Source: Gelatoporia subvermispora B (lineage: Eukaryota; Basidiomycota; Agaricomycetes; Polyporales; Gelatoporiaceae). Taken from it: a DNA stretch of 64,000 nt. The position numbers and the translations under genes were made by a program. Shown here one piece after another: positions 1-10,692 of the stretch. Position 1 is the first letter of the stretch; every line of letters starts with the position of its first letter. The notes beneath the pieces were generated by a model. It saw nothing but the letters and a program-made list of their open reading frames with translations. It was not told where the DNA came from and did no database searches. The DNA lies in NCBI GenBank assembly GCA_000320605.2, contig KB445797.1, positions 742,474-806,473 on the forward strand, written 5' to 3'.

Positions 1-291
1 TATATAGGGAAGACATTTCTTCCAGATATGGTGCCGGGGACCTGTCATATCCATGAAGCGATACGTGATCTAGAGAGCACTGCGCAGGCTGCACCATATG
101 GTCCGGGCGCTTCATGTGGCAACGCAAATAGAATGGAACTTGACACGCAACACAGAAACACGTGCAGCTTATCGGATTGACTATCGTGTCTAGCAACATA
201 TTTGTACATGCAGCACTTCCGACTTACGACCGTGGGGGTCCGAGTATCGAAGCATAGGGCTATGTGAGAGATGGGCGAAGACTGATAGAAA
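1..291. other. Intergenic edge, nothing recognised
   Basis: This stretch lies downstream of the first dehydrogenase gene. I see no reading frame with family features, no tRNA-like fold and no repeat. It probably holds the 3' UTR of the neighbouring minus-strand gene. Confidence 0.5.
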
Positions 292-2008
292 TCAGGGCTG
301 TACGAGTATTTTGACTGTACGGATGTGAGATCAACGGTGCATCACAGGCGCAGTTCAGCCATCAAGATGACAGGTTAGTATCGAATGAGTACTGACTTTG
401 AGTCTCTTTCTCTTGCAGTAATGTCATGAAGCCCTTCTGCACGACATCTTTTAAGGCGATCTTGCGAGTAATGAGGGGTTCGATGCCGTCCAACTTGCCT
501 TCCCCCACCGCCTTCAGTAGCTCTGGAAAGACTCGACTTTCATAACCGATTACAGCTACATCAAAAACATTCGTCAGTGAAGCGATTTCTTGTACAAGGC
601 AATAACATACCTGTGAAACTCGCTTCGCGTGCCATGAGGTGATTCACATCGAACGCAGGGGGATTTTCCCATACTGAAACATTCATGATGTTGCCCCTTG
701 CGCGTACAGCTTGTATCGCAGTGTCTAGGCCAGCTGGTATGCCCGAGCATTCGAAAACAACGTCCGCGCCTATACCATCTGTGACTCGGCGAACTTCCTC
801 TGATACGTTGGCCGTTAACGGATTGTAAACTTCGTTTGCACCAAGGGTAAGCGCGAGTTCACGTCGGGCGTTCGCTGGTTCGGAGACACCGACCCACGCG
901 GCACCTCGGGCTCTGGAGGTCGATTAATATCAGCGTCCTATCCAGCAGGAACGAAAAGAGGGCCTTACTGGAGAACCTTGATCAGTAACAATCCGATCTA
1001 GAAAGACATTAGAGCGTGTACTGCGCTATTCGAAAAACACATTTACCGGCCCTGCACCCACGACTAGAACGTTATCTCCGGATTTGAATTCAGATCTGTT
1101 GACAGCGTGCCATCCAACGGCGAGTGGTTCCATCATGGCACCAATCTCGACTTCACATGTCAAGTCAGGCAATCGCCGTGTTGAGTATGAGAAGCAGAAG
1201 CAACGCACGAGGGATCTGAGGGGGTAGGTCGTGAACTAATTCCTGGTCGACTGTGATATATTCGGCCATTCCACCTCCCCAGCCCGCAAAGCCCTAGACA
1301 CTGTTGTTAGGGTAATCATGATGAAGAGAAAATTCATCGAGCGTACGATGAAGTTCATACGGGGGCAGACATTGCGTCTGCCTGCCGAGCAGGAAGCGCA
1401 ATAATCACTCATACACGATATCAAAGGTTCTCTGTATCGCAGGTGTTTGAGTTGTATGACGGAGACAGAAGTAGGTATGGGATCCTACACGACTACGTGT
1501 TGTCCAACGGAAAAGTGACTGATATCGACATCTTCCCCTAAATCTACGATTGTTCCGGAGAACCTATGTGGATATTAGTGACCTAAACCGTGGTCGATGG
1601 AAATGCCATGCATACTCATGGCCGATTCCAACTGGGAGCTTCTCCTTCGTGATCGAGTTGGGCTCGTTGACCGGGGAAACCCATAGCAGCATGAGATAAG
1701 CGTGTAAGTCCGACCCGCAAACTGCGATTGAACGTATTATAACAAGAGAAACGACCGAAAATAAAACACACACTTACTTCCGTTCCTATGGGATGGTTAT
1801 GGACTCTCAGAGATGCGCTAGATGTCGAATGGGGATTCCATTGCTCACCAAGCAACCTGTGATTCGATGCGAGGTCGTATCGTGTTTCAGCAGCCAGATC
1901 GTCAAAACGCGAACGTACCTTGATTTTGACCTGGCCTGGCTTTGGTACTGGCTCAGGTATGTCATCGATGCGGATATCACCAGGCCCGTAGTATCTTGCT
2001 GCTTTCAT
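292..2008 (-). CDS. Zinc-dependent alcohol dehydrogenase, (R,R)-butanediol dehydrogenase type, copy A
   Basis: This is a medium-chain dehydrogenase/reductase, expected to be a cytosolic NAD(P)-dependent enzyme interconverting acetoin and 2,3-butanediol or related alcohols. The start at 2008 gives an N-terminus with the residues MKAARYYGPGDIRIDDIPEP. The catalytic-zinc motif CGSDLH is followed by GHE. Further on come EPLAVGWHAV and a Rossmann signature VVGAGP. Several short introns interrupt the gene. The last splice joins a Gln codon to a final exon reading IKILVQP before a TGA at 292-294, the usual C-terminus of this family. I found no disrupted exon. The neighbour at 2384 is a diverged paralogue in the same orientation, so this is a tandem duplication. 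The exact substrate cannot be told from sequence. Confidence 0.85.
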
Positions 2009-2383
2009 CTCTGTCGAAAACTAGGCTCCTGAAGCTGTGGGTGGGTGTCGGGGAGTGCAGAGAAGGACAGGGTACCTAAGCCTTTCTGGCCCCGCCGGCA
2101 CGAGTCCAGAACGTCATCCTGTTCACCCACGAGTCAGGAGTCCTCGCATAGAAGACCTTGGCGGGAGCTAGTTGCGAGTTTGCTCGAGTTGGCGCCACTT
2201 CACACGTTGCTTCGAGGTGGCTAACCTCGTTTGGATTCCAGTGAGGCTCACGTGCTTGGGCACATGAGAAAGCTCACGCTGGGCCAGGGCACACCACTAC
2301 AGAATTTGTCATAAAGACCGTTCACAATACTTGTGCTACAGATACTAAGTGAATAGTGTCAAAAAATCGAGAGCATCCACGCC

Positions 2384-4081
2384 TTAGGGATGTACAAGTA
2401 TCTTGACTACGAGATGCTGTTAAATAATCTCGCTGACCCAGCAATTCTGGTACTTACTGTGCGAGTCCAAGTTTTGTGCCAGGGTTTTGATTCCTTTCTC
2501 GATGACGTCTTCCAATGGGATCTTCTGCGTGATAATGCTTACGATACCATCGTAGAACCCATCTTGCATTGCTTCAATGATCTGCGGGAAGACGTTATCG
2601 TAGCCGATAACAGCTTCCCATATAATTGTCAGGACATTCGCGATACACACATTAACATAGGTGCCAGAGCCACTTACCGGTAAAGCTGGATTCTTTTGCC
2701 ATCAACGCGTTCACATCGAACACCGGTTTCTGCTCCCATGTCGCAATACTTATGATCTTGCCTCTTGGGCGGACTGTCGCTATTGCGATGTCCAAACTAT
2801 TCTGCACACCAGCGCAGTCAAATACGACATCCGGTCCCTGCTCGCCAGCAGCTCGCTGGATTGTAGTGGATACATTGGTGACGAACGGATCGAAGACTGC
2901 TGTCGCAGACAGCTCGAGAGCCATCCGGCGCCGTTCTTTGGATGGTTCGACCACCGCAATCCATGAGACACCATGTGCTCTAGACGTCTGAATCAGTGCA
3001 TCCGATGATCTTCGAGAACGGTGACATTCTACCTCAGCGTTTTGATTAGAAGTAATCCGACCTGTCGAAAACAATCTTCAGCTGGGGTTGTCTAACAGCT
3101 GTGAGTTCTCTCACAGGGCCGCCTCCAAGTATGAGACTCTTGTCGCCTGGCTGTAGACTCGCGAGATTGACGGCATGCCAACCGACACCAATTGGATCCA
3201 TCATGGCTCCTACTTCCACTGCAGCAAAGGTTTGTGACCATATTGAGCAAGCGGCGTTGGGTGGCTTGCTTACGTGCTATTCCTTCAGGTAGGACGTGCG
3301 CATGATCCTGAGACAACACAACGTACTCCGCGAGCCCTCCAGCGCACCCACTCACACCCTGAAGCGAGTTTTGAACATGATAGATTGATGTAGAGAATCC
3401 TCAATACTCACGATGGCTGTAACGTGCGGACAGACATTACGCGGTCCATTCATACATGCATAGCAGTCCGATCTTCTGCAAGTGATGAGGGAGTCGCTGT
3501 ATCGGACATTGTCTTAGTTAAAAAGCATATGAAACAACCCCCAGCCTCACATGGCTACATTCTGGCCGATGCGAAAGCGGATCAAGTCGACACCCTCGCC
3601 AAGTTCAACAACAGTACCTGAGAACCTGAAAGAAATATTGACGTATCAGGCAATCATTGAGAGGTATGTTATAGCGACATACTCATGTCCGAAGTAGATT
3701 GGGACCATCTCCCCCGTCACGGGATGTGGTTTGGTCAAAGGGATGAAGGGCATTGGAGCTGAGTACGCATGCAGGTCTGAACCGCATACTAATGACATCC
3801 TCAAGTCAGTTATACGATATCCCGCTATAAGAGACCTCGAATATCTGGGTAGAGCCTTACTTCCGTTCCTATAGCCACAGTCAGCACCAAGGAGCATCAG
3901 GGGCAATTCGACATAGATGACTTACCAAGCTATCTGAAGGTACACCGTGTAAGCTGAGAAGTCGCTACACCATGGGCATTTACAGGCACACTTTGATCTT
4001 CAATTGCCCCCTGGAAGGGGCGGGCTCCGGCACGTCTTCAATTCGAATGTCGCCGGGGCCATAGTAGCGTGCCGCCTTCAT
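2384..4081 (-). CDS. Zinc-dependent alcohol dehydrogenase, (R,R)-butanediol dehydrogenase type, copy B
   Basis: This is the second tandem copy of the medium-chain dehydrogenase. The start at 4081 reads MKAARYYGPGDIRIEDVPEP, nearly the same as copy A. It also carries CGSDLHAY and GHEY zinc-ligand motifs, a spacer typical of the butanediol dehydrogenase group, and exons covering the nucleotide-binding half (DVVFDCAGVQNSLDIAI). The final intron is placed as in copy A and joins to IKILVHP with a TAA at 2384-2386. Intron positions match between the copies while exons differ at many third positions, which suggests an old duplication. Only 375 bases separate this stop from the start of copy A. Both copies appear able to code. 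Separate substrates or expression is possible but not shown. Confidence 0.85.
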
Positions 4082-4626
4082 GACTTGTACAGGTTGGATG
4101 GAAGTCAAGGACGGGACATCCGCAGCCAGCAAAGCGGCGTCTCGGGAAAACACAAGATGGCGTTTAGTCTCTTCCTAGCTGGGCCTCTCTTCCCATAAAG
4201 TCGAGCAACGCCTGTGGCTGATTTTGCTCAGCCTTGATAAAGCGTACTACTCGAAAATGGTAGCGCAGGCAGTATACGCTTCGCTACAGACTAGAACATT
4301 TAATGCTGTGTGCGGCAGATCTTATTTTGGCTCTGCGGATGCTGAGTCCAAGAACCTCCTTAACATACTTACACCATGCATTTGTAACTCGAGATCGACT
4401 GCAATGTCGACTTAGACGAATCTTGCTCTGGTAAGCGCCACCTATACTGCTGACGAACTTTCTCACGAATTCGATCTATTTCCCACGACTACACATAGAT
4501 CATCACTAATATATGGGAAGGTTCTTACAGTGATCTCACACTGCAGCATTACTGAGGCGACTTGGACTGAACGTATTCTCCTCTTTGCAGCTTGGCAATT
4601 TCGATCGTGTGTCGTGTTAGCAAGAA
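4082..4626. promoter_or_regulatory. Divergent intergenic region between dehydrogenase B and the NOSIP gene
   Basis: The two start codons face away from each other across 545 bases, so both promoters must lie here. I see no clear TATA box or long repeat. No reading frame in it looks like a gene. Confidence 0.5.
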
Positions 4627-5955
4627 ATGACGAAACATAGCAAGAACAACACGGCGTCGTCCATATTCTCTTATGCAGAGTACAAGAAATTGGACTACGG
4701 TACGAAACGCGTATGTCGTCAGTTTCTACCTTATGTGTGCACATTACATATGACCCCTCTAGCAACGTCTAGGCAATGAGTCTATGAGGCGTTTTGATGC
4801 CTGTGCTCTATGTTTACAGCGTGCTCGAGACCCGGTGGCCTGTCACAAAGGCCATCTTTTCTGCAAGGAGTGCGTGTACACCGATCTCGGTAATGTTCTA
4901 CCCGGAGCTCTATCAGGCTTGTGGTTTTGACTGCATTCCGTATCTAGTGACCCAAATGCAAGACATCAAGAGACAGAAGGCTAGGCTAGAAAAATTGAAG
5001 CAGGAAACTGAAGAAGAGAGGCAGCGAGCAAGGGAGGCGGCAAGAGAGCGCGTGTTGCTCGAGTTCGAAAAGGGACAACTTGGTCTCGTCAACCAGAGTG
5101 TTATCTCGACATCAGGAACAGAGTCGAAGGATTCAGGTAAGTTCTGTTCTCGCGCTGGTTGCGTTAGCGCTCATATTTGTTCAAGTCCGTGGTACGAAGC
5201 GCAAGTTTAACTTTGATGCGAGTACAGTCGAAGTACTGGCGCAGGAAGCAGAGGAAGCGGCTCTCCGGCAGATCGAGCGCGAGCAAGCAGAAGCACTCAA
5301 GCACAAGCTGCCCGACTTCTGGCTACCGTCTCTGACGCCCACATACACGTCCACTGGTCCCCCGACATCGTTGAGCCATGTCAAGCTGCAAACGACATGT
5401 CGTGGCGGAAATCCTGCTCATCCCTTGACGTATGTTTGAACAATCTTCCTGAGACATCCGTATGACCCATGCCGGTCGCCAGCCGAAAGAACTTGATACC
5501 TGTAACTTTTACCTTTGATACCTCATCATCAAACATACCTTCACGGTCGGAGGACTCCGCTTCTACCGGCGAGACATCCCAGGAAATCAAGAAGAAGGAA
5601 GAGGAGAAGGACCCTATGTGCCCCTCGTGTAAGAAAGGATTTTCAAATAGCGTACTGATGTACCGTGAGTGAGTTAACCTGGCGTCTGATCGTGCTATTA
5701 AACTCTGCCAGTGATGAAACCTTGCGGACACGTCACGTGCAAAACATGTACGGATACACTTGTCAAGCCAGCCAAACAGTGCATAGTGTGCGATTCGAAA
5801 CTCGAGGACAAGGATGTTATTTCGTTGATGAGAGAAGGTACATTCACCTTGCTTGACGGTGACTTGACTCTAAACGAGCCGCTCCTTCAGGTACAGGTTA
5901 TGCAGCGGGAGGATTAGCGGAGACATCCAAGAAGGGCGTCGCATTCCAGGGATAG
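4627..5955 (+). CDS. NOSIP-type RING/U-box-like zinc-finger protein
   Basis: This is a homologue of nitric oxide synthase-interacting protein, a conserved eukaryotic protein with split RING-like fingers that acts as a ubiquitin ligase and is found with spliceosomes. Exon 1 (4627-4699) encodes MTKHSKNNTASSIFSYAEYK and ends in phase 1. The next exon starts at 4773 and continues into CALCLQRARDPVACHKGHLF and CKEC, the first zinc finger. A charged coiled-coil region rich in Lys, Glu and Arg follows. The C-terminal finger has CPSCKKGF, then MKPCGHVTCKTC and CIVCDSKL. The last splice (acceptor at 5890) restores the frame and gives the end GVAFQG with a stop at 5953-5955. Reading through that intron would give a false C-terminus at 5917. 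The human partner is absent in fungi, so the name reflects homology only. Confidence 0.88.
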
Positions 5956-6209
5956 ACTCTGCGGTCTTCATACGCACGCTCTCATGCACCATCAGTCACG
6001 AGGCGGCACGTTTCATCTCGCTCAGTATAAATACATATGAATGGTCAGTACATACAGCCACATGACACTGACAGGATCGTTATAAGCATGATCGTTATAA
6101 CATGCCACACATCCAGATCATATCTCCAAAGCCCAGTGTAGTTTGTCGTGTCGAACATCGTATTCGTCAGCCACCGGTCACAATCACAGACATTCAGCAG
6201 AACACAGGT

Positions 6210-6857
6210 CTAGATCAAAAATTCGTGCCGAGCGCGTAGCTCCTGCTGGGGATTATGGATGTGCGTTGGCGCATCTACGTTCATTACGCGGAAGACCCTC
6301 TTCCAGGGAGCCGCGGCCTTGAGTTCGTGATTCACGTTTTCCTTATCCTCCAGAGTCACTCGTGTACGGTGTGCATGACGCTTCGCCTTCTTCCCCTCCT
6401 GTGCGTTAGTCTCGGTAAGAATACGCAGTGACTTCGTCAGCGGCGAAAAAAATTTTGCGCCTACCGAGCTCTTGGCCCCCTCCTGCTTGCGCTTCGCAAT
6501 GGTGATGGAGTCTTTCCGCACCTTGACAGAGCCTAACCTCATGGGGCCCGAGATCTGCGCAGGCGTAGGCGCAACGTTCTCCTTCGACGCAGGGAACGGG
6601 ATGGTTGACTTTGCGAGCCGATTCCGTGGCTGGGTGTGCTTCGGACGTGTTTCCCTTGGCATTCCGAGAGGCACATCGAGAGGGCCAACGTAGAAATCAA
6701 GTGCATCTGTGCGTCGGCCCCTACGACTTGGGGTATTTGCGCCGCTCATAACCTGCGCGAAGCTCAGAAATGGTCTTGAAGGAGGCTTGAGTTGAACAGC
6801 GCCGTGCCGCCGAGGGTGGTTGCGAGAGACCTGGAACGTTGCAAACGGAGCTGGCAT
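6210..6857 (-). CDS. Basic protein with two KEN boxes, function unknown
   Basis: This single-exon frame encodes 215 residues. I do not recognise the family. It is rich in Arg, Lys, Pro and Ser and looks mostly disordered, with no membrane segment. Two KEN boxes stand out, in SKENVAP near residue 90 and in DKENVN near residue 170. There are also RxxL sequences such as RNRL that could be destruction boxes. KEN and RxxL motifs are recognised by the anaphase-promoting complex, so a cell-cycle-regulated protein is a reasonable inference and no more. The gene is convergent with the NOSIP gene, with 254 bases between the stops. A TATA-like element lies about 65 bases upstream of the start. An unseen upstream exon is possible. 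Confidence 0.6.
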   Translation of the reverse strand: MPAPFATFQVSRNHPRRHGAVQLKPPSRPFLSFAQVMSGANTPSRRGRRTDALDFYVGPLDVPLGMPRETRPKHTQPRNRLAKSTIPFPASKENVAPTPAQISGPMRLGSVKVRKDSITIAKRKQEGAKSSVGAKFFSPLTKSLRILTETNAQEGKKAKRHAHRTRVTLEDKENVNHELKAAAPWKRVFRVMNVDAPTHIHNPQQELRARHEFLI

Positions 6858-6920
6858 TGCGGACGTTGGGTATAGACAGCCGGTCCTCTCGAGCGCGGGG
6901 TGGTATTTACAGGTAGCGGG

Positions 6921-6930
6921 GGTATATAGA
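6921..6930 (-). promoter_or_regulatory. TATA-like box upstream of the KEN-box gene
   Basis: The minus strand reads TCTATATACC here, 64-73 bases before the ATG at 6857. That is a usual spacing for a fungal core promoter. It was placed by eye. Confidence 0.4.
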
Positions 6931-7450
6931 TGGCCGCTAGGAGGTATCGAAGGGAGGAGGCAAGCAGGAACACAAAGCCCATCTGGGCTTTTTATGTGAT
7001 TTCGGACTGCTCACGTTCGTGGCCTGTCCAAGGCTGAGGATCAAAGGCCACAGCGTTTCATTGACTTCGGGGGTGTGTTCGGGCCACAGTGCCACTGCCT
7101 CTGTGATCGGCACCCGCGTTGCGTCAAAGGCGTCTCTTAGCTCGTTTAGCCGGAGCTCGGATAAGTGCTGACATTGTGGACGGGAATCCTAGAAAAGCTA
7201 AGCAGATTCTTAGGACAACGTGGGCATCTAGATCAGTATACCTTGTCGAGATGGTTGATGCTTTGGCCGTCACTGTGGCTTCTAGCTTCCGTCCCAATTA
7301 TCTGATGCTTTGACCTCAATGCCTGCATGGCAGGTAAGGTGGCAATCGCCAAGAAGGGTATATTCACGAGTCCTCGGCTGTCCTACCATAACAAAGTCCC
7401 AAATTTACAAGCAGATACTGGCCTCGTGCAACGAAGTGCACTCTGTTGCA
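6931..7450. other. Intergenic, nothing recognised
   Basis: The stretch lies between the KEN-box promoter and the stop codon of the FAD oxidase. The frames here are short and without family features. It should contain upstream sequence of the KEN-box gene and the 3' UTR of the oxidase. Confidence 0.4.
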
Positions 7451-9470
7451 TCACAACTTCCATCCTCCCGCAAGACCCATCACGTTCTGCGGATCGTACT
7501 TGGCCTTGATAGCCTGCACCCTCTCGAGATTGCCACCATAGATCTGGGAAATGTTAGTGCTGAAGATCGCGTAGTTGCCATAAAGAGCGGCGTCGCCGAT
7601 GTCCTGCCCATCGGAGATGGCCGTCTGAGTGAGGAAGGAGGCACTTTGACGCGCGGCGTCCTGTAAGGTGTCGTCCGAGCTGGGGAGCAGCCAAGCGTAG
7701 TAGATGTTGAGTGGGAGAAGCCCGCGGGACCGGTCCGGGGGGTACGCTGATTCGCTCCCGTGGCTGAAGATGGATGGGAGGAACGGCTCGACATCGTAAC
7801 TGATGAACGTTGCAGAGTCTAATGCTAGCTGCTCGCCCCAGAACTAATACAAGAGAATACGTGAGATGATGTGGATATGGGAAATAATCTTGACCGTACC
7901 TTGGTCTCATTCAGTACCGCATCCAACATAGACGCGGAGTATTCGGTCAAAGAGACTGTGTGGAAGATTCCGCTACACGCTCATGCATCAGTACATGGAA
8001 TCTCTATGATATAATATCCGAGACCCACCGCGTTCCCGCAGTTACATTTGAAGGAGATGTTTGGACGAGTGATAAGAACGAACGAGTGGAGATGTCGCTA
8101 GTGAAAGACGGGATAGACATGAAGTCGTCGAAGATGCCGTCTGGTGGCGTTGGGCCATCATAGAATAGAATCTGAGAAACACCAGGCTTTACAGCATTGT
8201 TAGTAGGTGTGTTACGACTTGTAGCGAAGTAGAGAGAAGCCGTTCACCTCGCCAAGCAGGAAGTTGTACGTCGTGATGATGCTAGCCTTGGGGTCGGTCA
8301 CCTCAGTTGCAAACTTCAGGGTCGCGTTACCGACAGCCTCGAGGTTATCCTCCGTGAATGTGATGAGTCCACCCTGTCGAAGGTTAGTGGAACTTGAATT
8401 TTGTTCAGGTGACGATGGCAAGACTTACCCATACTTGGGTTTGTGGGAAAGCCTTCACAGTGAACTTGGTGACAATTCCCTGCCCGAGGGGGTCAGTAGC
8501 TGCCCGAAAGTTTCCATTGACAAGGTACACACGAAGTTGTTAAAGCCACCCTACGCCAGTCAGTTCGTCAGCACGAGCTTTGTTCGCATGAGATACGTAC
8601 TACCGCACCTTCAGAGCAAAGAATAGATCAGGATTACTGGAAGACGTGACAGTGGTGATGGTTCCGTTAGGTAGGACCAGCTCAAATGCCTCCACGGTGT
8701 CAATCGTCAGACCATACTGATTAGATTTCCAAGAATATCCTGTACTGCGATCAGGCATCTCCAGGCACGTAGTAGGCATTCCTCTGCTTACCACCACCCA
8801 ACGTGAAACCTGCGACGCCTACACCGGTGACTCGGCCGCCCACGACGTTCACACCAAAGGGCTCCAGAGCGGCATAAACGTCGTCCCAGATCAGACCAGA
8901 TCCGAACTCGACAGTTTGTGTCGTGTTGTCGTACGTGACCCCAGAGAAGCGGGTCATGGAGATCTGGATGCCGGTCGTCGAGGAGAATCCCGGGTTCGAG
9001 GCATGTCCGCCGCCTTTCACCTGCCTAGGTCTCAGCGCCAAAAGAATAAAAATAGGGTTCGGAAACTGACTGCAAAAGGTGTTTGTGTCTCGCCCAGAAT
9101 TTGCAGCTGCGATTCATCAGTATCGATGTGATTGCGAGAGGCCGGCGTGGCCGCGTCTGAGGCAGACTTACAATGATGCCAACGTCCTCGGCAGTGCCAG
9201 GCTCGACAGAGCATACAGCATTTTGCGAACTTGAGGCGGCCCAGTGAGCAATGTCGTTATTGTATTGGAACTCCACTGCGCCACGAAGGTCAGCCGCGAA
9301 CGACCCCGTTGGCATCCTCGAGACTTACGAGGGAAAAAGACGCCAGAGCTGCTGGAGATGTTCTGCGAGATTTGGTTGCACACGTCAAGACAACTGCCCC
9401 TAGGTGCGAGGTCCAGGGACTTGGCAGTCGCAAGGATCACGAAGAGGCCCGTCACTAGACAAGAACGCAT
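7451..9470 (-). CDS. Secreted FAD-linked oxidase, berberine-bridge-enzyme type
   Basis: This is an oxidoreductase of the PCMH-type FAD family with a BBE C-terminal region. Such enzymes oxidise sugars, alcohols or secondary metabolites with oxygen. The start at 9470 gives a signal peptide (MRSCLVTGLFVILATAKS). Next come a Cys-rich N-terminus, then GTAEDVG and KGGGHASNPG, whose His is the usual covalent FAD site. The region GGRVTGVGVAGFTLGGG lacks the Cys that gives bicovalent flavin in the best-known members, so single attachment is likely. GYSWKSNQYGLTIDTVEAFE and PDLFFAL follow. The BBE motif and the end YDPQNVMGLAGGWKL stop at 7451-7453. At least seven short introns fit. It is probably extracellular. 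The substrate is unknown, and no biosynthetic cluster is visible beside it. Confidence 0.85.
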
Positions 9471-10692
9471 AGTCGTGTTCAGGAGCCTGAGGTGAGAGAC
9501 AGTGCGTCGACAGCGCGACCGGGAAATGTCGCAAACGGAGATGGCATCCCAAGTTATATCCCAAGCAATAGAGTGGAGCTAGCAACTGAGGCATCCTCGT
9601 GAAACCAGCGCATACGATCTACAAACTCGATGGCGCGATGCGGGTGCCGGCATTATTGGGCTGGCTTGGCCGCAACATCGCCGCTTCATCAGCTTTACCA
9701 CATGTTAGTGTCCCGCGAACACGCAAACGCAAGGCACGCGGCTAAGAGGTGAGAATGAGATAGCAGAATCCCAGATTGAATCCGGTTCACTTGTTTGAGG
9801 CGAGCTTTCTTCAGCAGATTGAAATGAGCTGACGCGACTGTCAAGAATAAGCACGAAAGAGCTCAAAGCCAGGTATATGTGACTGGAGGCGAGACCTTCA
9901 GCTGTAAATTAGACCATGGGGTTGACGGAGGAAAGGGAGCGCCGAAATCATGCGGTTGTGAGATTGATCCGGTTGTCAACTGGTTCCGCAGTGCGATGAC
10001 ATCTGAGGTCGCGTCCCAAGCATATGATGTGCTCCAGAGGAGTCCAGAGGCGGCTTTAAGCTCCCATATGTGCTGCTGCTACGCGAGATGCATCGTTGGC
10101 GCAAGGCACAATCTGCGTCATCCTCCGTGTAGTGGGAAGTGGAACCCAGTGAAACCCCTGCGATTGTCGGCCACTGGCCAGAGCTTGAATAGAGGAATGA
10201 CTGTCCGGGCCCGAAGTAATGTGACCGTACGAGGACAAGCGAGGAGGAACGAAAGGAATTCCGGATGCATGGGGATCTCACACTGTACATGTGCACGACA
10301 GATTTTCGAGTAGCGGTGGACCCTGACGGCGGGAAACGATCTACACCTGAAGGGCAGCACGCCCTTTGCGCTCCAAATGATTTGTTGCGCGTCAACGTAT
10401 GTATAGATCGTTGAAAAGGTAGATGCAACCACTCCAGGAGGGAGAAGGCTGAATAAAGGAGGCTGAAACCTCCCACCAGTGCGTCGCATGAGAGGGATAC
10501 CATCTTATCTGATTAGATTTCATTACACGAGTCGATCGCGTTTCCGCTGATATCCAGCTGCGGCCATCCGCTCACTTGTAGCTCTTCCTCTTGTCTTGTG
10601 TTATCCCCTCTCCCATCCTTTCCCCCCCTTTCTTACAGTCTACGTTCTTCAGCTGGCCTGTTGCATAGAAGTGGCTCGCTAGTAGGCAAGCA
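9471..10692. other. Intergenic, no supported gene
   Basis: This 1.2-kb divergent spacer lies between the FAD oxidase and the tail-anchored protein gene and must hold both promoters. Two overlapping frames of 144 and 175 codons (9879-10313 + and 9976-10503 -) have no domain, motif or believable composition. A pyrimidine-rich run (about 10580-10650) just before the start at 10693 is typical of fungal promoters. Confidence 0.4.

Noticed and set aside
9976..10503. A 175-codon minus-strand frame and an overlapping 144-codon plus-strand frame
   Set aside because: Both are rich in Ser/Arg/Cys without any motif or membrane segment, and they overlap. No promoter or splice structure supports either.
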